Source of the DNA: Aquitalea magnusonii
GTDB lineage: Bacteria; Pseudomonadota; Gammaproteobacteria; Burkholderiales; Chromobacteriaceae
Assembly (NCBI RefSeq): GCF_003202035.1
Contig: NZ_QJKC01000001.1
Coordinates: 285,406 to 349,405, forward strand
Reading direction: 5' to 3'
DNA: 64,000 nucleotides
Positions within the stretch are counted from its first letter, which is position 1. Every line of letters starts with the position of its first letter. The translations under genes and the position numbers were made by a program. Positions 27,411-36,624 of the stretch are shown in pieces. The notes under the pieces are model-generated. The model ran no database searches. It saw nothing but the letters and a program-made list of their open reading frames with translations, and was not told the DNA's origin.

Positions 27411-28160
27411 ATGAAAGCAAGGCTGATTGCCCTTTCCCTGTGCAGCATGCTGCTGGCAGGCCATACCCTGGCTGGTGAAATCACCGTCTCCGCCGCCGCC
27501 AGCCTGACCAATGCCTTCAAGGAGATTGCCCAGGGCTTTGAAGCGAAAAACCCGGGCAGCAAGGTCAACTTCAATTTTGCCGCTTCCGGCGCACTGCTGC
27601 AGCAAATGGCCAAGGGCGCCCCGGTGGATGTGTTTGCCTCGGCCGACCAGGAAACCATGGACAGCGCGGTCAAGCAAAAGCTGGTGAATAGTGGGGACCG
27701 CAAGGACTTTGCCCGCAATGCACTGGTGGTGATTGTGCCGGCGGACAGCCAGTTGAAGCTGCAACAGCTGGCCGATTTGCAGCAAGCCGGGATCAAGCAT
27801 GTGGCACTGGGCGTGCCGGCCAGCGTACCGGTGGGCCGTTACGCCAAACGCGCACTGGAAAACGCCCATCTGTGGCCTGCGGTAGCAGCCAAGGCCATCA
27901 ATACCCAGAACGTGCGCCAGTCACTGGACTACGTGGCCCGTGGCGAGGTGGAAGCCGGTTTTGTCTATCAGACCGACGCCGCCATCATGCCGGACAAGGT
28001 GAAAGTGGCTTTCAGCGTGCCGCTGGATGAAACCATCAGCTACCCGGTGGCCCGTACCGCCACGGCAGCCAATGCCACCGAGGCACAACGCTTTGTCAAT
28101 TATCTGCTGTCGCCGGCGGCACAAGCCGTGCTGAGCCGCTACGGTTTCCACAAGCCCTGA
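27411..28160 (+). CDS. modA: Molybdate-binding periplasmic protein
   Basis: High-affinity molybdate/tungstate-binding protein of 249 residues. Signal peptide about 1-22 (SLCSMLLAGHTLA). The mature part begins EITVSAAASLTNAFKEIA with the ligand-binding serine in AAASL, followed by NFNFAASGALLQQMAKGAPVD and ASADQETM. GGAG lies 6 bases before ATG 27411. First gene of the modABC-nifQ-modE operon, directly behind a ModE box, so Mo represses it. Confidence 0.95.
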   Translation: MKARLIALSLCSMLLAGHTLAGEITVSAAASLTNAFKEIAQGFEAKNPGSKVNFNFAASGALLQQMAKGAPVDVFASADQETMDSAVKQKLVNSGDRKDFARNALVVIVPADSQLKLQQLADLQQAGIKHVALGVPASVPVGRYAKRALENAHLWPAVAAKAINTQNVRQSLDYVARGEVEAGFVYQTDAAIMPDKVKVAFSVPLDETISYPVARTATAANATEAQRFVNYLLSPAAQAVLSRYGFHKP

Positions 28161-28162
28161 CC

Positions 28163-28849
28163 ATGGCTGACTGGATGACTGACCCGGCCTGGACCGCACT
28201 GGGCCTGTCGCTACGGGTAGCCGGCTGCGCCACCCTGCTTAATCTGCTGTTGGGGGTGGGCGTGGGCCTGCTGCTGGCACGCGGGCGCTTTCCTGGCCGC
28301 AATCTGCTGGACACCGTGCTGACCCTGCCCATGGTGATGCCGCCCACCGTGCTGGGCTATTACCTGCTGACCTTGTTGGGCCGGCGCGGCCCCTTGGGCG
28401 GCTGGCTGCAGGCGCAGTTTGGCATCAACCTGATCTTTACCTGGCAAGGCGCGGTGATTGCCGCCGCGCTGGTGGCTTTTCCCCTGGTATACAAACCAGC
28501 CCGCGCGGCATTTGAAGCGGTGGACGGCCAGCTGGAGCAGGCCGGCCGCGTGCTAGGCATTTCTGAAATCGGCATCTTCTTTCGCATCACCCTGCCCTTG
28601 GCGTGGCGCGGCATTCTGGCCGGCCTGCTGCTGGCCTTTGCCCGCGCGCTGGGCGAATTCGGTGCCACGCTGATGGTGGCGGGCAGCATTCCCGGCAAGA
28701 CACAAACCCTGTCGGTGGCCATTTACGAAGCGGTGCAGGCCGGACAGGACGACAGTGCCAACCGGCTGGTGCTGGTCACCTCGCTGGTCTGCGTTCTGGT
28801 GCTGTTGCTGGCCGGCAAGCTGGCGCCGGGCCGGGTGGCGGAGCGCTGA
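28163..28849 (+). CDS. modB: Molybdate ABC transporter permease
   Basis: Inner-membrane permease of 228 residues with about five to six helices. The cytoplasmic EAA loop that contacts ModC is present (EQAGRVLGISEIGIFFRI), as is the ModB-typical MVMPPTVLGYYLL. The start lies 2 bases after the modA stop codon, so the genes are translationally coupled. Confidence 0.95.
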   Translation: MADWMTDPAWTALGLSLRVAGCATLLNLLLGVGVGLLLARGRFPGRNLLDTVLTLPMVMPPTVLGYYLLTLLGRRGPLGGWLQAQFGINLIFTWQGAVIAAALVAFPLVYKPARAAFEAVDGQLEQAGRVLGISEIGIFFRITLPLAWRGILAGLLLAFARALGEFGATLMVAGSIPGKTQTLSVAIYEAVQAGQDDSANRLVLVTSLVCVLVLLLAGKLAPGRVAER

Positions 28850-28850
28850 C

Positions 28851-29558
28851 ATGACAACACCCCGCTTCGATCTGGCCATCCGCCACACCCTGCACAGTGG
28901 TCAGCACAGCTTCTCGCTGGACATCGCATTGCAAAGCAGTTGCCAGCAGCTGGTGGTTTACGGGCCGTCCGGTGCCGGCAAAAGCCTGCTGCTCAAGGCC
29001 ATTGCCGGCCTGCACCGGCCGGATGCCGGCCATATCCGGCTGGATGGCCGCTGCCTGTACGAGAGCACGCAAGGCATCTGTCTGAGCCCGCAACAAAGAC
29101 AGCTGGGCTATCTGTTTCAGGATTACGCGCTGTTTCCGCACCTGAGCGTGCGCCAGAACATTGGTTTTGGTTTGCAACGCGGCTGGCTCAATCCCGGACG
29201 CCGTCGCCAGCTGGCCGCGGTCGATTACTGGCTGGAGGCTTTCGGCCTGCAAGCGCTGGCCGATCAACTGCCGGCCACGCTGTCTGGCGGCCAGCGTCAG
29301 CGCACCGCGCTGGCGCGCGCACTGGTGGCCGAGCCACGCGCCCTGCTGCTGGACGAGCCGTTCTCGGCACTGGACCCGGCCCTGCGCCAGCAATTGCGTG
29401 GCGAGCTGGCCGACCTGCTGCAACGCCTGTCCATTCCCATGCTGCTGATCACCCACGATGCCGCCGACGTGCGCGCCTTTGGCCAGCAAACCCTTTATCT
29501 GCAGGATGGCCGGCTGGTGGAGCCGCCCGCCGGCCTGACGGAGATTGTCCATGAATGA
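28851..29558 (+). CDS. modC: Molybdate ABC transporter ATPase (short form)
   Basis: ATPase of the molybdate importer, 235 residues. Walker A is GPSGAGKS, the signature is LSGGQRQR, Walker B is LLLDEPFSALD, and the switch His is in LLITHD. Classical ModC has about 350 residues with a C-terminal TOBE/Mop domain; here that domain is missing and the protein ends soon after the switch. Mo sensing in this operon would then rest on ModE, which has two Mop domains. It starts 1 base after modB and its end overlaps the next gene by 8 bases. Confidence 0.93.
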   Translation: MTTPRFDLAIRHTLHSGQHSFSLDIALQSSCQQLVVYGPSGAGKSLLLKAIAGLHRPDAGHIRLDGRCLYESTQGICLSPQQRQLGYLFQDYALFPHLSVRQNIGFGLQRGWLNPGRRRQLAAVDYWLEAFGLQALADQLPATLSGGQRQRTALARALVAEPRALLLDEPFSALDPALRQQLRGELADLLQRLSIPMLLITHDAADVRAFGQQTLYLQDGRLVEPPAGLTEIVHE

Positions 29559-30111
29559 CTTCCAGCAGCAGCAAGCCTTCCGCCTGCTGTCTCGTGCCGT
29601 GCTCGGCGTGCTGCGCAATGCGCAGGATGGCGAACTGCCGCTTTATGCCTGGACGCTGGGCCTGTCACAGCCAGCCTTGCTGGAGGTGCTGGCCGCCTGC
29701 GCGCCAGAACTGGGCCAGCTGGAAGCGCTGAGCGACGCGCAATACCAGCAACTGCTGTCGCGGCAGCCAGCATTGCACAGCGCACTGCTGGACATGCTGC
29801 TGGCCAACCGTTCGGCAGCGGAGAACCCGCTGCATGGCAGCTGGCTGGCCCATGTGGTGGCCGTGGCCAGCCTGGGCAGCCGTCACCTGTGGCAGGACAT
29901 GGGCTTGTCCGGCCGGCATGAGGTAAGCCAGCTGCTGCAGTACTACCTGTATCCGCTGTATGCGCGCAACCAGGCTGACATCAAGTGGAAGCGGTTTTTG
30001 TATGCCGAACTGGGAGAGCTTCTGGGCCAGGCCGGGCTCAAGCCACCGGAGTGCGGGCGCTGCCACGAACACGCAGCCTGCCTGCCCGCCCTGCCGGAGC
30101 AGCAGACATGA
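29551..30111 (+). CDS. nifQ: NifQ-family molybdenum-handling protein
   Basis: A 186-residue protein matching NifQ in its conserved C-terminal half: SRHLWQDMGLSGRHEVS, then NQADIKWKRFLYAELGE and the Cys motif ECGRCHEHAAC. NifQ carries a Mo-Fe-S cluster and gives Mo to FeMo-cofactor synthesis. The standard motif is Cx4CxxCx5C; here the first Cys position is Leu, leaving CxxCx5C. No nif genes are in the window. The ATG at 29551 overlaps modC by 8 bases, and its stop overlaps the modE ATG, so it is made as part of the Mo operon. Whether it serves nitrogenase or another Mo enzyme is open. Confidence 0.85.
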   Translation: MNDFQQQQAFRLLSRAVLGVLRNAQDGELPLYAWTLGLSQPALLEVLAACAPELGQLEALSDAQYQQLLSRQPALHSALLDMLLANRSAAENPLHGSWLAHVVAVASLGSRHLWQDMGLSGRHEVSQLLQYYLYPLYARNQADIKWKRFLYAELGELLGQAGLKPPECGRCHEHAACLPALPEQQT

Positions 30112-30914
30112 AGCCACAGGACATCACCCTGCAAGGCGCACTGTGGCTGAGCATGGCCGGCGAGAAGTTTGGCAGCCCGCAACATCTGGCCCTACTGGCG
30201 CAAATTGATGTCTGCGGCTCCATCAGCCAGGCCGCCCGCACCACCGGCATCAGTTACAAGGCGGCCTGGGATGCCATCGACCACATGAACAATCTGGCCG
30301 GCGAACCGCTGGTGGAGCGCCTGTCCGGTGGCAAGGGCGGCGGCGGCACCCGGCTGACGGCGCGTGGCCGGCAACTGGTAGCCAATTACCAGATCATCGC
30401 GCAGGAACATCAGCAGTTTCTGCGTAATCTGCAGCGTCAGGCCGGCAACATGGCCGACGATCTGCTGCTATTGAAAGGCATGAGCATGAAAACCAGTGCA
30501 CGCAACCAGTTTCTGGGCAAGGTGGTGGCCATCCGTACCGGCGCGGTCAATGACGAAGTCGAGCTGGAAGTGGCCGACGGGTTACGGCTGGTGGCCGTGG
30601 TCACCCATGACAGTAGCGAGAACCTGGGGCTGGCTCCGGGCACCACCGCCTTTGCCCTGATCAAGGCTTCGTCGGTCATCGTCGGCAGCGGCCAGGATGG
30701 CATGCGGCTGTCGGCACGCAACCAGCTGCACGGCACGGTCAGCCGGCTGCAGCCTGGCGCGGTGAATACCGAGGTGGTGATCGAACTGGCCCCCGGCAGC
30801 AGCATCGCCGCCATCATCACCAATGGCAGCGCCAGCCAGCTGGGGCTACAAGTGGGCAGCCCGGCTTGCGCCATCTTCAAGGCGTCCAGCGTGATCCTGG
30901 GGGTGCCGGGCTAA
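30108..30914 (+). CDS. modE: Molybdate-responsive regulator ModE
   Basis: A 268-residue repressor: N-terminal winged helix-turn-helix of LysR type (LALLAQIDVCGSISQAARTTGISYKAAWDAID), then two tandem Mop/TOBE domains (SARNQFLGKVVAIRTGAVNDEV and SARNQLHGTVSRLQPGAVNTEV), the full E. coli-like architecture. Mo-loaded ModE represses the mod operon through the box at 27361-27384, so it is autoregulated here, unlike E. coli where modE is in a separate unit. ATGA overlap with nifQ. Confidence 0.95.
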   Translation: MKPQDITLQGALWLSMAGEKFGSPQHLALLAQIDVCGSISQAARTTGISYKAAWDAIDHMNNLAGEPLVERLSGGKGGGGTRLTARGRQLVANYQIIAQEHQQFLRNLQRQAGNMADDLLLLKGMSMKTSARNQFLGKVVAIRTGAVNDEVELEVADGLRLVAVVTHDSSENLGLAPGTTAFALIKASSVIVGSGQDGMRLSARNQLHGTVSRLQPGAVNTEVVIELAPGSSIAAIITNGSASQLGLQVGSPACAIFKASSVILGVPG

Positions 30915-30947
30915 GCCGGCTGCAGATCAGGAATCTGCCGTGAGTAC

Positions 30948-30984
30948 ATGAAAAACGCCATCCGGACTGGATGGCGTTTTTCAT
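30948..30984. terminator. Bidirectional terminator between modE and hflX
   Basis: A perfect 16-bp inverted repeat, ATGAAAAACGCCATCC (30948-30963) and its complement (30969-30984), with a 5-base loop. The runs of A and T at the stem base let it act for both converging genes. Confidence 0.92.
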
Positions 30985-31002
30985 GCAACGACGGGCCGGG
31001 GG

Positions 31003-32391
31003 TCAGACTTCCCAGTATTCCTTTTCCCGGCCTTGCGAGCCGGGATTCAGCTGCTCGTGCAGCCGGCGCAACTGCGCTGGCTCACCCCGTATGCGGAACC
31101 AGCTGCCCTCTTCCTCTGCGCGCTCTTCCAGTACCTGGCACTGGCTGAACAGCTCGCCACGCAATTGCTGGGCCGACCACGGCAGCAGCACTTCATCTTC
31201 CACCAGATCCTGCTGGAAGAAGGACACGATGCGCTCACGCAAGGCCGCCACGTCGGCCGGCCGGCGCGCACTCATCACCACGCAACCGGGATAGCGCTGT
31301 TGCAGCTCGGCGGTCCAGGCGGCTGCGGCCGCTTCGTCACCGACATGGTCGATCTTGTTGAACACGCGGATACGCGGCACTTCATCGGCACCGATTTCCT
31401 GCAATACCATGTCGGTCACTTCCAGCTGGCGCTCAAAGCCCGGATCGCTGGCGTCGATCACATGCAGCAACAGCGCCGCATCCAGCGCCTCTTCCAGCGT
31501 GGACTTGAACGAGGCCACCAGGCCGTGTGGCAGGTTCTTGATAAAACCGACGGTGTCGCTTACCAGCACCCGCGGCACGCTTTCCGGGTAAATGGCGCGC
31601 ACCGTGGTGTCCAGCGTGGCAAACAGCTTGTTGGCCACCAGCACCTCGCTGCCGGTCAGCGCCCGCATCAGCGTGGATTTGCCGGCATTGGTATAACCCA
31701 CCAGCGACACCCCGGCCAGGCCCTGGCCCTGCCGTTCCAGCCGGCGCGCGCGCTGGGTCTTGCGTTCCAGCTCCATGGCGAGGATTTCGCGTTGCAGCTC
31801 GGCAATGCGGTCGCGTACCTTGCGCCGGTCCAGCTCGGTATGCGATTCGCCGGCACCGCGTCCGCCCATGCCGCTACGCTGACGGCCTTGCGGCCCGGCC
31901 AGCTTGGCCGCTTCGCGCAGACGTGGCGCCATATAACCCAGCCGGGCGATTTCCACCTGCGCCTTGGCCGCACGCGAGCGGGCATTGCGGTGGAAAATCT
32001 CCAGGATGACCATGGTGCGGTCCATCACCTCGCAGCCTACGGCCAGTTCCAGATTGCGTGCCTGCGAGGGGGAAATTTCATGATCCACCAGCAAGACGTC
32101 GATCTCGATGGCGGAAGGGTCCAGCTGTGGCGGTGCCTGTTCCAGTTCGTCAGCGCGCAGGCCGCGATTGACATACATGTGGATTTCTTCCAGCTTGCCA
32201 ACGCCCAGGTAGGCGGTGCGGTCGAAGCTGTTACGCTTTTGAACAAAGGTATGCACCACCTGGAAACCCAGGGTCTTGGCCAGCTCGCTCAGTTCGGTGA
32301 GCGAGGCCTCGAATTCGACATCGCTGACATCCGGCAGCTGGACTGACGCCACAATGGCGTATCTGGGCTTCTCTTTGACTTCTGTTTGCAT
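31003..32391 (-). CDS. hflX: Ribosome-splitting GTPase HflX
   Basis: GTPase of 462 residues that binds and splits stalled 70S ribosomes. N-terminal HflX domain (TAYLGVGKLEEIHMYV, DHEISPSQARNLE), a coiled linker, then the G domain: G1 GYTNAGKST, G3 DTVGFIKNLPH, G4 NKID. The C-terminal tail is of usual length. It is a single gene ending on the shared terminator with modE. No hfq gene is adjacent, unlike many proteobacteria. Confidence 0.95.
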   Translation of the reverse strand: MQTEVKEKPRYAIVASVQLPDVSDVEFEASLTELSELAKTLGFQVVHTFVQKRNSFDRTAYLGVGKLEEIHMYVNRGLRADELEQAPPQLDPSAIEIDVLLVDHEISPSQARNLELAVGCEVMDRTMVILEIFHRNARSRAAKAQVEIARLGYMAPRLREAAKLAGPQGRQRSGMGGRGAGESHTELDRRKVRDRIAELQREILAMELERKTQRARRLERQGQGLAGVSLVGYTNAGKSTLMRALTGSEVLVANKLFATLDTTVRAIYPESVPRVLVSDTVGFIKNLPHGLVASFKSTLEEALDAALLLHVIDASDPGFERQLEVTDMVLQEIGADEVPRIRVFNKIDHVGDEAAAAAWTAELQQRYPGCVVMSARRPADVAALRERIVSFFQQDLVEDEVLLPWSAQQLRGELFSQCQVLEERAEEEGSWFRIRGEPAQLRRLHEQLNPGSQGREKEYWEV

Positions 32392-32552
32392 GTGCAGATT
32401 GCTTTACTTGGTGGCAAGCCCCGATCTTACTCGCAATTGCCCCGCCCCGCCGCAGCGATCGACAGCAGCCTTGACCCTGCCGTCCGCCGGGACGATACTG
32501 CTGCGCCTCTGGCGGCGGTGCCGCCCAACCCTCTGCCGGGCTTCATCGACAC

Positions 32553-33809
32553 ATGCCATTCACCTCCCTGGGCCTGCAGCCCGCCCTCGCCGCCTCTGCC
32601 AGCGCACAAGGCTATGCCGCGCCTACCGCCATCCAGCAAGCGGCCATTCCGGCCATTCTGCAAGGCCACGACCTGCTGGCCACCGCCCAGACCGGCTCTG
32701 GCAAAACCGCTGCCTATTGCCTGCCCATGCTGCAGCAATGGCTGGCCGGCCAGCATGGTTCACCGCGCCAGACGCAAAGCCTGATCCTGCTGCCCACGCG
32801 TGAACTGGCGGTACAGGTGGGCGCCACCTTGCGCGCACTGGCTGCCAAGCTGCCGCAGGCCATCAAGGTGGCCGTGGTGTATGGCGGGGTGTCGATCAAT
32901 CCGCAGATGATGGCCTTGCGCGGCGGGGCCGACATTGTGGTGGCCACGCCGGGACGGCTGCTGGATTTGCTGCAGCACAATGCGCTGCGCCTGTCTGCCG
33001 TGCAAACCCTGGTGCTGGATGAGGCCGACCGCCTGCTCGACCTGGGCTTTGCTGAGGAAATCAAGCAGTTGCTGGCGGTGCTGCCACCGTACCGGCAAAA
33101 CCTGCTGTTCTCCGCCACCTTCCCGCCGGTCGTACGCCAGCTGGCCGAAGCCTTGCTCAAACAGCCGCAGCGCATAGACATCCCCTTCAGCCAAACCAGC
33201 GCACCCGACATCCGGCAACGCGCCATCGAGGTGGATGCCGAGCGGCGCACCATGCTGCTGCGTCATTTGCTGCAAAGTGAAAACTGGGAACGGGTACTGG
33301 TGTTTGTGGCCAGCCGCCACAGTGCCGAGCGCGTGGCCGGCAAATTGCAGCGCGCCGGCATCAAGGCCGCGGCCTTGCATGGCGAGTGCAGCCAGAGCCA
33401 GCGCGGGCAGGTACTGGCCGACCTCAAGAACGGCCAGCTGCAAGTGCTGATTGCCACCGACCTGGCCGCCCGCGGCATCGACATTGCCGGCTTGCCGGTG
33501 GTGGTGAATTACGATCTGCCGCGCTCGGCAGTCGACTACACCCACCGCATCGGTCGCACCGGCCGTGCCGGCGCCAGCGGTGTTGCCATCAGCTTTGTTT
33601 CTGCGGACAACGCTGCTCATTTCCGCCTGATCGAAAAGCGTCAGCAGCAACAGCTGCCACGCGAGCCGATTGAGGGCTTTGCACCAAGCCTGCCCCTGGA
33701 CAACAGCCCCGCCGCCCGGCACGACCCCGACAGCAATGGCGGCATCAAGGGCAAGCGCATGAGCAAGAAAGACAAGCTGCGTGCCGCCGCAGCCGCAACC
33801 AAAGAATAA
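32553..33809 (+). CDS. rhlE: DEAD-box RNA helicase, RhlE type
   Basis: ATP-dependent RNA helicase of 418 residues acting in ribosome assembly or RNA decay. Q motif in the first 35 residues (FTSLGLQPAL), motif I AQTGSGKT, Ia PTRELAVQV, II DEAD, III SAT, then helicase domain 2 with TDLAARGID and HRIGRTGRAG. The C-terminal tail is basic (GKRMSKKDKL) as in RhlE. ATG at 32553 gives the usual MPFTSLGL start. It diverges from hflX by 161 bases. Confidence 0.92.
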   Translation: MPFTSLGLQPALAASASAQGYAAPTAIQQAAIPAILQGHDLLATAQTGSGKTAAYCLPMLQQWLAGQHGSPRQTQSLILLPTRELAVQVGATLRALAAKLPQAIKVAVVYGGVSINPQMMALRGGADIVVATPGRLLDLLQHNALRLSAVQTLVLDEADRLLDLGFAEEIKQLLAVLPPYRQNLLFSATFPPVVRQLAEALLKQPQRIDIPFSQTSAPDIRQRAIEVDAERRTMLLRHLLQSENWERVLVFVASRHSAERVAGKLQRAGIKAAALHGECSQSQRGQVLADLKNGQLQVLIATDLAARGIDIAGLPVVVNYDLPRSAVDYTHRIGRTGRAGASGVAISFVSADNAAHFRLIEKRQQQQLPREPIEGFAPSLPLDNSPAARHDPDSNGGIKGKRMSKKDKLRAAAAATKE

Positions 33810-33836
33810 ACATCGCGGCCATGGCCGCCCGGCCGG

Positions 33837-33926
33837 CTACTCCAGCGCCTGAGCCAGTGCCAGGGCGGCGATGAACAGGCTGGACAGCAGGACGCCACCC
33901 AGCCAGTGATAGAGTCTGGCCCTCAC
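33837..33926 (-). CDS. Tiny membrane protein, 29 residues
   Basis: A frame too short for routine calling: MRARLYHWLGG followed by one strongly hydrophobic helix (VLLSSLFIAALALAQAL). It starts at GTG (33926) overlapping the stop of the 48-residue gene in GTGA, with GGAGG 9 bases upstream. The overlap and ribosome binding site support translation. Basic residues lead and the helix follows, so it should sit in the inner membrane with the N-terminus inside. Function unknown. Confidence 0.45.
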   Translation of the reverse strand: MRARLYHWLGGVLLSSLFIAALALAQALE

Positions 33927-34069
33927 TTGATGCGCCTCCCGCTAATGCCGGCCACCCGCCCCAGCATTTCCAGCACATTAAGACAGGCCTCGCCGCAACT
34001 GCCAGCCAGCGCACACAGCGTATAACGACGACCATCCCGCTCCACCACAGTCAGCAAATAGGCTTTCAT
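33923..34069 (-). CDS. Small hypothetical protein, 48 residues
   Basis: Starts MKAYLLTVVERDGRRYTL with a strong Shine-Dalgarno (GGAGGTGTCGCG then ATG at 34069). It holds two cysteines (TLCALAGS and GEACLNV) and a basic end (GRRIK). The pattern of a short beta hairpin followed by a helix resembles small phage-like or plasmid-like proteins, but I cannot assign a family. It overlaps the next tiny gene by 3 bases, making a two-gene unit. No minus-strand terminator is visible after the second gene. Confidence 0.6.
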   Translation of the reverse strand: MKAYLLTVVERDGRRYTLCALAGSCGEACLNVLEMLGRVAGISGRRIK

Positions 34070-34312
34070 CGCGACACCTCCAGACAGATTGTCAGACAGC
34101 TTCAGCACACCCTGACAGCTATCTTGGCCATTCCCTCCTGCGGCGGACAGCTGACACTTCCTTGTCGCAAGCTGAAAGTTCCGAGCAAAACACTGTACTT
34201 TTCGTCAGTCACTGCGCTGGTGCGGCGGCCCGCTCCCGCAGCTGGCGAGCGGGTATCAAGGGTGACCAGCAAAAGGACATGACTACCGAGTCATGCCAGG
34301 CAGGCCGGCAAG

Positions 34313-34340
34313 CAAAACCCCCGCCGTGGCGGGGGTTTTG
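34313..34340. terminator. Terminator of the dCache chemoreceptor gene
   Basis: CAAAACCCCCGCC (34313-34325) pairs with GGCGGGGGTTTTG (34328-34340), 13-bp perfect arms with A and T runs at the base, 29 bases past the stop. Symmetrical, so it can act on both strands. The 240 bases to its left hold no gene I can support; they contain a small dyad CTTGTCGCAAG near 34163-34173. Confidence 0.88.
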
Positions 34341-34368
34341 TTCAACAGCAAACCACACTGTCCATCGC

Positions 34369-36240
34369 TTACAGCTTGAACTGCGACACCAGCGCACGCA
34401 GGTCGCCGCCACGGCGGGACAGATCCTGGATGATGCTGAGAATGCGCTGCACGTTTTCATCGCTTTCCAGCGCCTTGGCATTGATGCGTTCGGCACTTTG
34501 CGCCATGACGGTGGTAGCCGTGCTCTGCTCCTTGGTCGAGCTGGTGATTTCCGACATGCGCCCCGCGATATCGTGGGTGCTGGCCTTGATCTTGCCCACC
34601 TTGTCTGCCGCTTCACGCGACAGCGCCACCCCGGTGGCCACCCGCTCGTTGGTCTTGCTGGTATGGCCGATGGCCACTTCGGTCTGACTCATCACGCTAT
34701 TGATCATCTGCGCGATTTCCACCGTGGCCGAAGCCGTACGCTCGGCCAGCTTGCGTACCTCATCCGCCACCACGGCAAAGCCGCGACCCTGTTCACCGGC
34801 CCGTGCCGCCTCGATGGCTGCATTCAGCGCCAGCAGGTTGGTCTGGTCGGCAATGTCACGGATCACCGCCACGATGCCGCGAATCTGCTCGGAGTGCGAA
34901 GACAGGTCGCCCATGGCGTTTTGCAAGGCATCCACGGTCTGCACGATGGACTGCACCTCGCTGGCCACTTTCTCCATGGCCTGGTAGGACTCTTCCGAGT
35001 TCTCGCGGGTGCTGGCCACCAGCACTTCGGTCTCACCGGCATTGTCGGCAATATGATTGATGCTGACCGTAATCTGCTCGATGGTGGCCGCCGTGGCGGA
35101 CAGCTCGTTGGACTGCACACGCGAATCGGAGGCAATGCTCTCGGCCGCCTGATGCAGGGCTGCCGTGTCGCGTGCCAGGGCTTCGGCGTCGTTGCGAACC
35201 GACACGAACATGCCGTGCAGCTTGTGCACGAAGGCGTTGAAAGCCTCGGCAATCTGGCCCACTTCATCCTGCGAGTGCACCGGCAGATGCAGGGTGAGGT
35301 CGCCATCGCCGCTGGCAACATTGCGCATGGCATCGCGCAGCTCGGTCAGGCCGGACAACATGCGGGACACGCCGACAGTGGCCAGCAGTGCCACCACCAC
35401 CACACCGGCCAGCAACAGGCCGATCATCAGCTCGATCAGATGGGTGACCGATACCGTGGCTGCAGCCACCGGCACCACCACACCCAGCAGCCAGCCGGTC
35501 TTGCCCACCGGGTAGAGCGCAGTCATGCTGGCTTCGCCGTTGATGTTCACCGTTTGCAGGGTACCGTCCTTGCTGATGCCGTTCATATCAAAACCGGGCA
35601 TCACTTCGCCGATTTTCTTCATGCCGGAATCCTTGACTGGATGGGCAATCACCGAACCGTCTGCGGTAATCAGGAAGGCAAAGCCGTCACCCGGCAGCTT
35701 GGACGACACCACTTCCTCGGCCACGCGCTGCAGCGATACATCGCCACCGGCCACCGCCACCAGCTGGCCGTTATTACGCAGCGCCTTGGCAAAGGTGATG
35801 ATGGGTTTCTTGGTGGCAGCATCGATGTACGGTGCCGTGGCAATGGCATCCTGCGAGTTGCTGGCTGCCAGATACCACGGACGGCCGGTCGGGTCGTAGC
35901 CCGGCGGTACCGGAGTGGACCCGGTGAACTGGGTCATTTTCTTGCTGGGCTCACCCACATACATGTCATCCAGCTTGCCGGCCACTTGCGACTGGTCGAG
36001 GATGGGCTTCATGTCCCCTTCAGTGAAGTGCAGCAGTGCCGAGCTGACAATGTTCTGGCGGGTGGATACCCATTCGGTGATAAAGCTGACTTTATTGTTG
36101 GCGGTCTGACTGATTTGATCGCTGATGGAAGACAGCAAGGCCTCCTTCATCTTCCAGTAAGCCACGCCGCAAAACAGCAGCGAGATGGCCACCAGCATCA
36201 TCAATACAAACACCAGCATTCTGGAACGTAGAGTACGCAT
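34369..36240 (-). CDS. Methyl-accepting chemotaxis protein with double Cache sensor
   Basis: Chemoreceptor of 623 residues: membrane helix near residues 8-30, a periplasmic dCache_1 domain of about 240 residues with the family marker [13 protein letters not shown], a second helix (about 280-300), HAMP, and the signalling hairpin with [20 protein letters not shown]. dCache receptors with this marker often bind amino acids or other small amines directly; the ligand is not readable here. Ends VSQFKL without a CheR-tether. Single gene with its own terminator. Confidence 0.94.
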   Translation of the reverse strand: MRTLRSRMLVFVLMMLVAISLLFCGVAYWKMKEALLSSISDQISQTANNKVSFITEWVSTRQNIVSSALLHFTEGDMKPILDQSQVAGKLDDMYVGEPSKKMTQFTGSTPVPPGYDPTGRPWYLAASNSQDAIATAPYIDAATKKPIITFAKALRNNGQLVAVAGGDVSLQRVAEEVVSSKLPGDGFAFLITADGSVIAHPVKDSGMKKIGEVMPGFDMNGISKDGTLQTVNINGEASMTALYPVGKTGWLLGVVVPVAAATVSVTHLIELMIGLLLAGVVVVALLATVGVSRMLSGLTELRDAMRNVASGDGDLTLHLPVHSQDEVGQIAEAFNAFVHKLHGMFVSVRNDAEALARDTAALHQAAESIASDSRVQSNELSATAATIEQITVSINHIADNAGETEVLVASTRENSEESYQAMEKVASEVQSIVQTVDALQNAMGDLSSHSEQIRGIVAVIRDIADQTNLLALNAAIEAARAGEQGRGFAVVADEVRKLAERTASATVEIAQMINSVMSQTEVAIGHTSKTNERVATGVALSREAADKVGKIKASTHDIAGRMSEITSSTKEQSTATTVMAQSAERINAKALESDENVQRILSIIQDLSRRGGDLRALVSQFKL

Positions 36241-36560
36241 GGAGGATCCTATTTTTATAATTGCTTAAAACCGCACACTGCCGCCTGTTGCGCTTTTGCA
36301 GACATTAAACAATCAACAGGCAGGCCGCCATATTCCGACCTTCACCCAAGCTCGTCAATACCATTACAAATTCATTGGGCATTTTAAAATAAAACCTCAA
36401 GAATACTGTCATCAACGGGCATTAACTGGCAGGCAAGCCGCCAAACTCATCCCAGGGATTGCAAAACTGCCAGTCGTTGACAAGTTTGCCTTACAGCTCT
36501 TTATTTATTGGACAGATTTCCGGCACAGTCCAGTCATTGGCAAACTTATTCTGAAGGCAT
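36241..36560. other. Intergenic, no gene seen
   Basis: AT-rich upstream region of the chemoreceptor (36241-36420) followed by sequence leading to the HU terminator. Two 9-base arms, AAGTTTGCC (36481-36489) and GGCAAACTT (about 36539-36547), are inverted about 50 bases apart, too far for a tight hairpin. The plus-strand frame 36296-36562 is not credible. Confidence 0.45.
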
Positions 36561-36583
36561 AAAAAAAGGACGCCGCAGCGTCC
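36561..36583 (-). terminator. Terminator of the HU gene
   Basis: GGACGC-CGCA-GCGTCC (36568-36583) followed on the minus strand by seven T (36561-36567); 41 bases past the HU stop codon. Confidence 0.85.
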
Positions 36584-36624
36584 CTGGATAATCCATCCCG
36601 CAGTTGCGGGAAAATCGGGCAGTG

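Noticed and set aside
36296-36562. An 88-residue plus-strand frame between the dCache receptor and HU
   Set aside because: Non-ATG start, no Shine-Dalgarno, no family resemblance, and its end overlaps the HU terminator.
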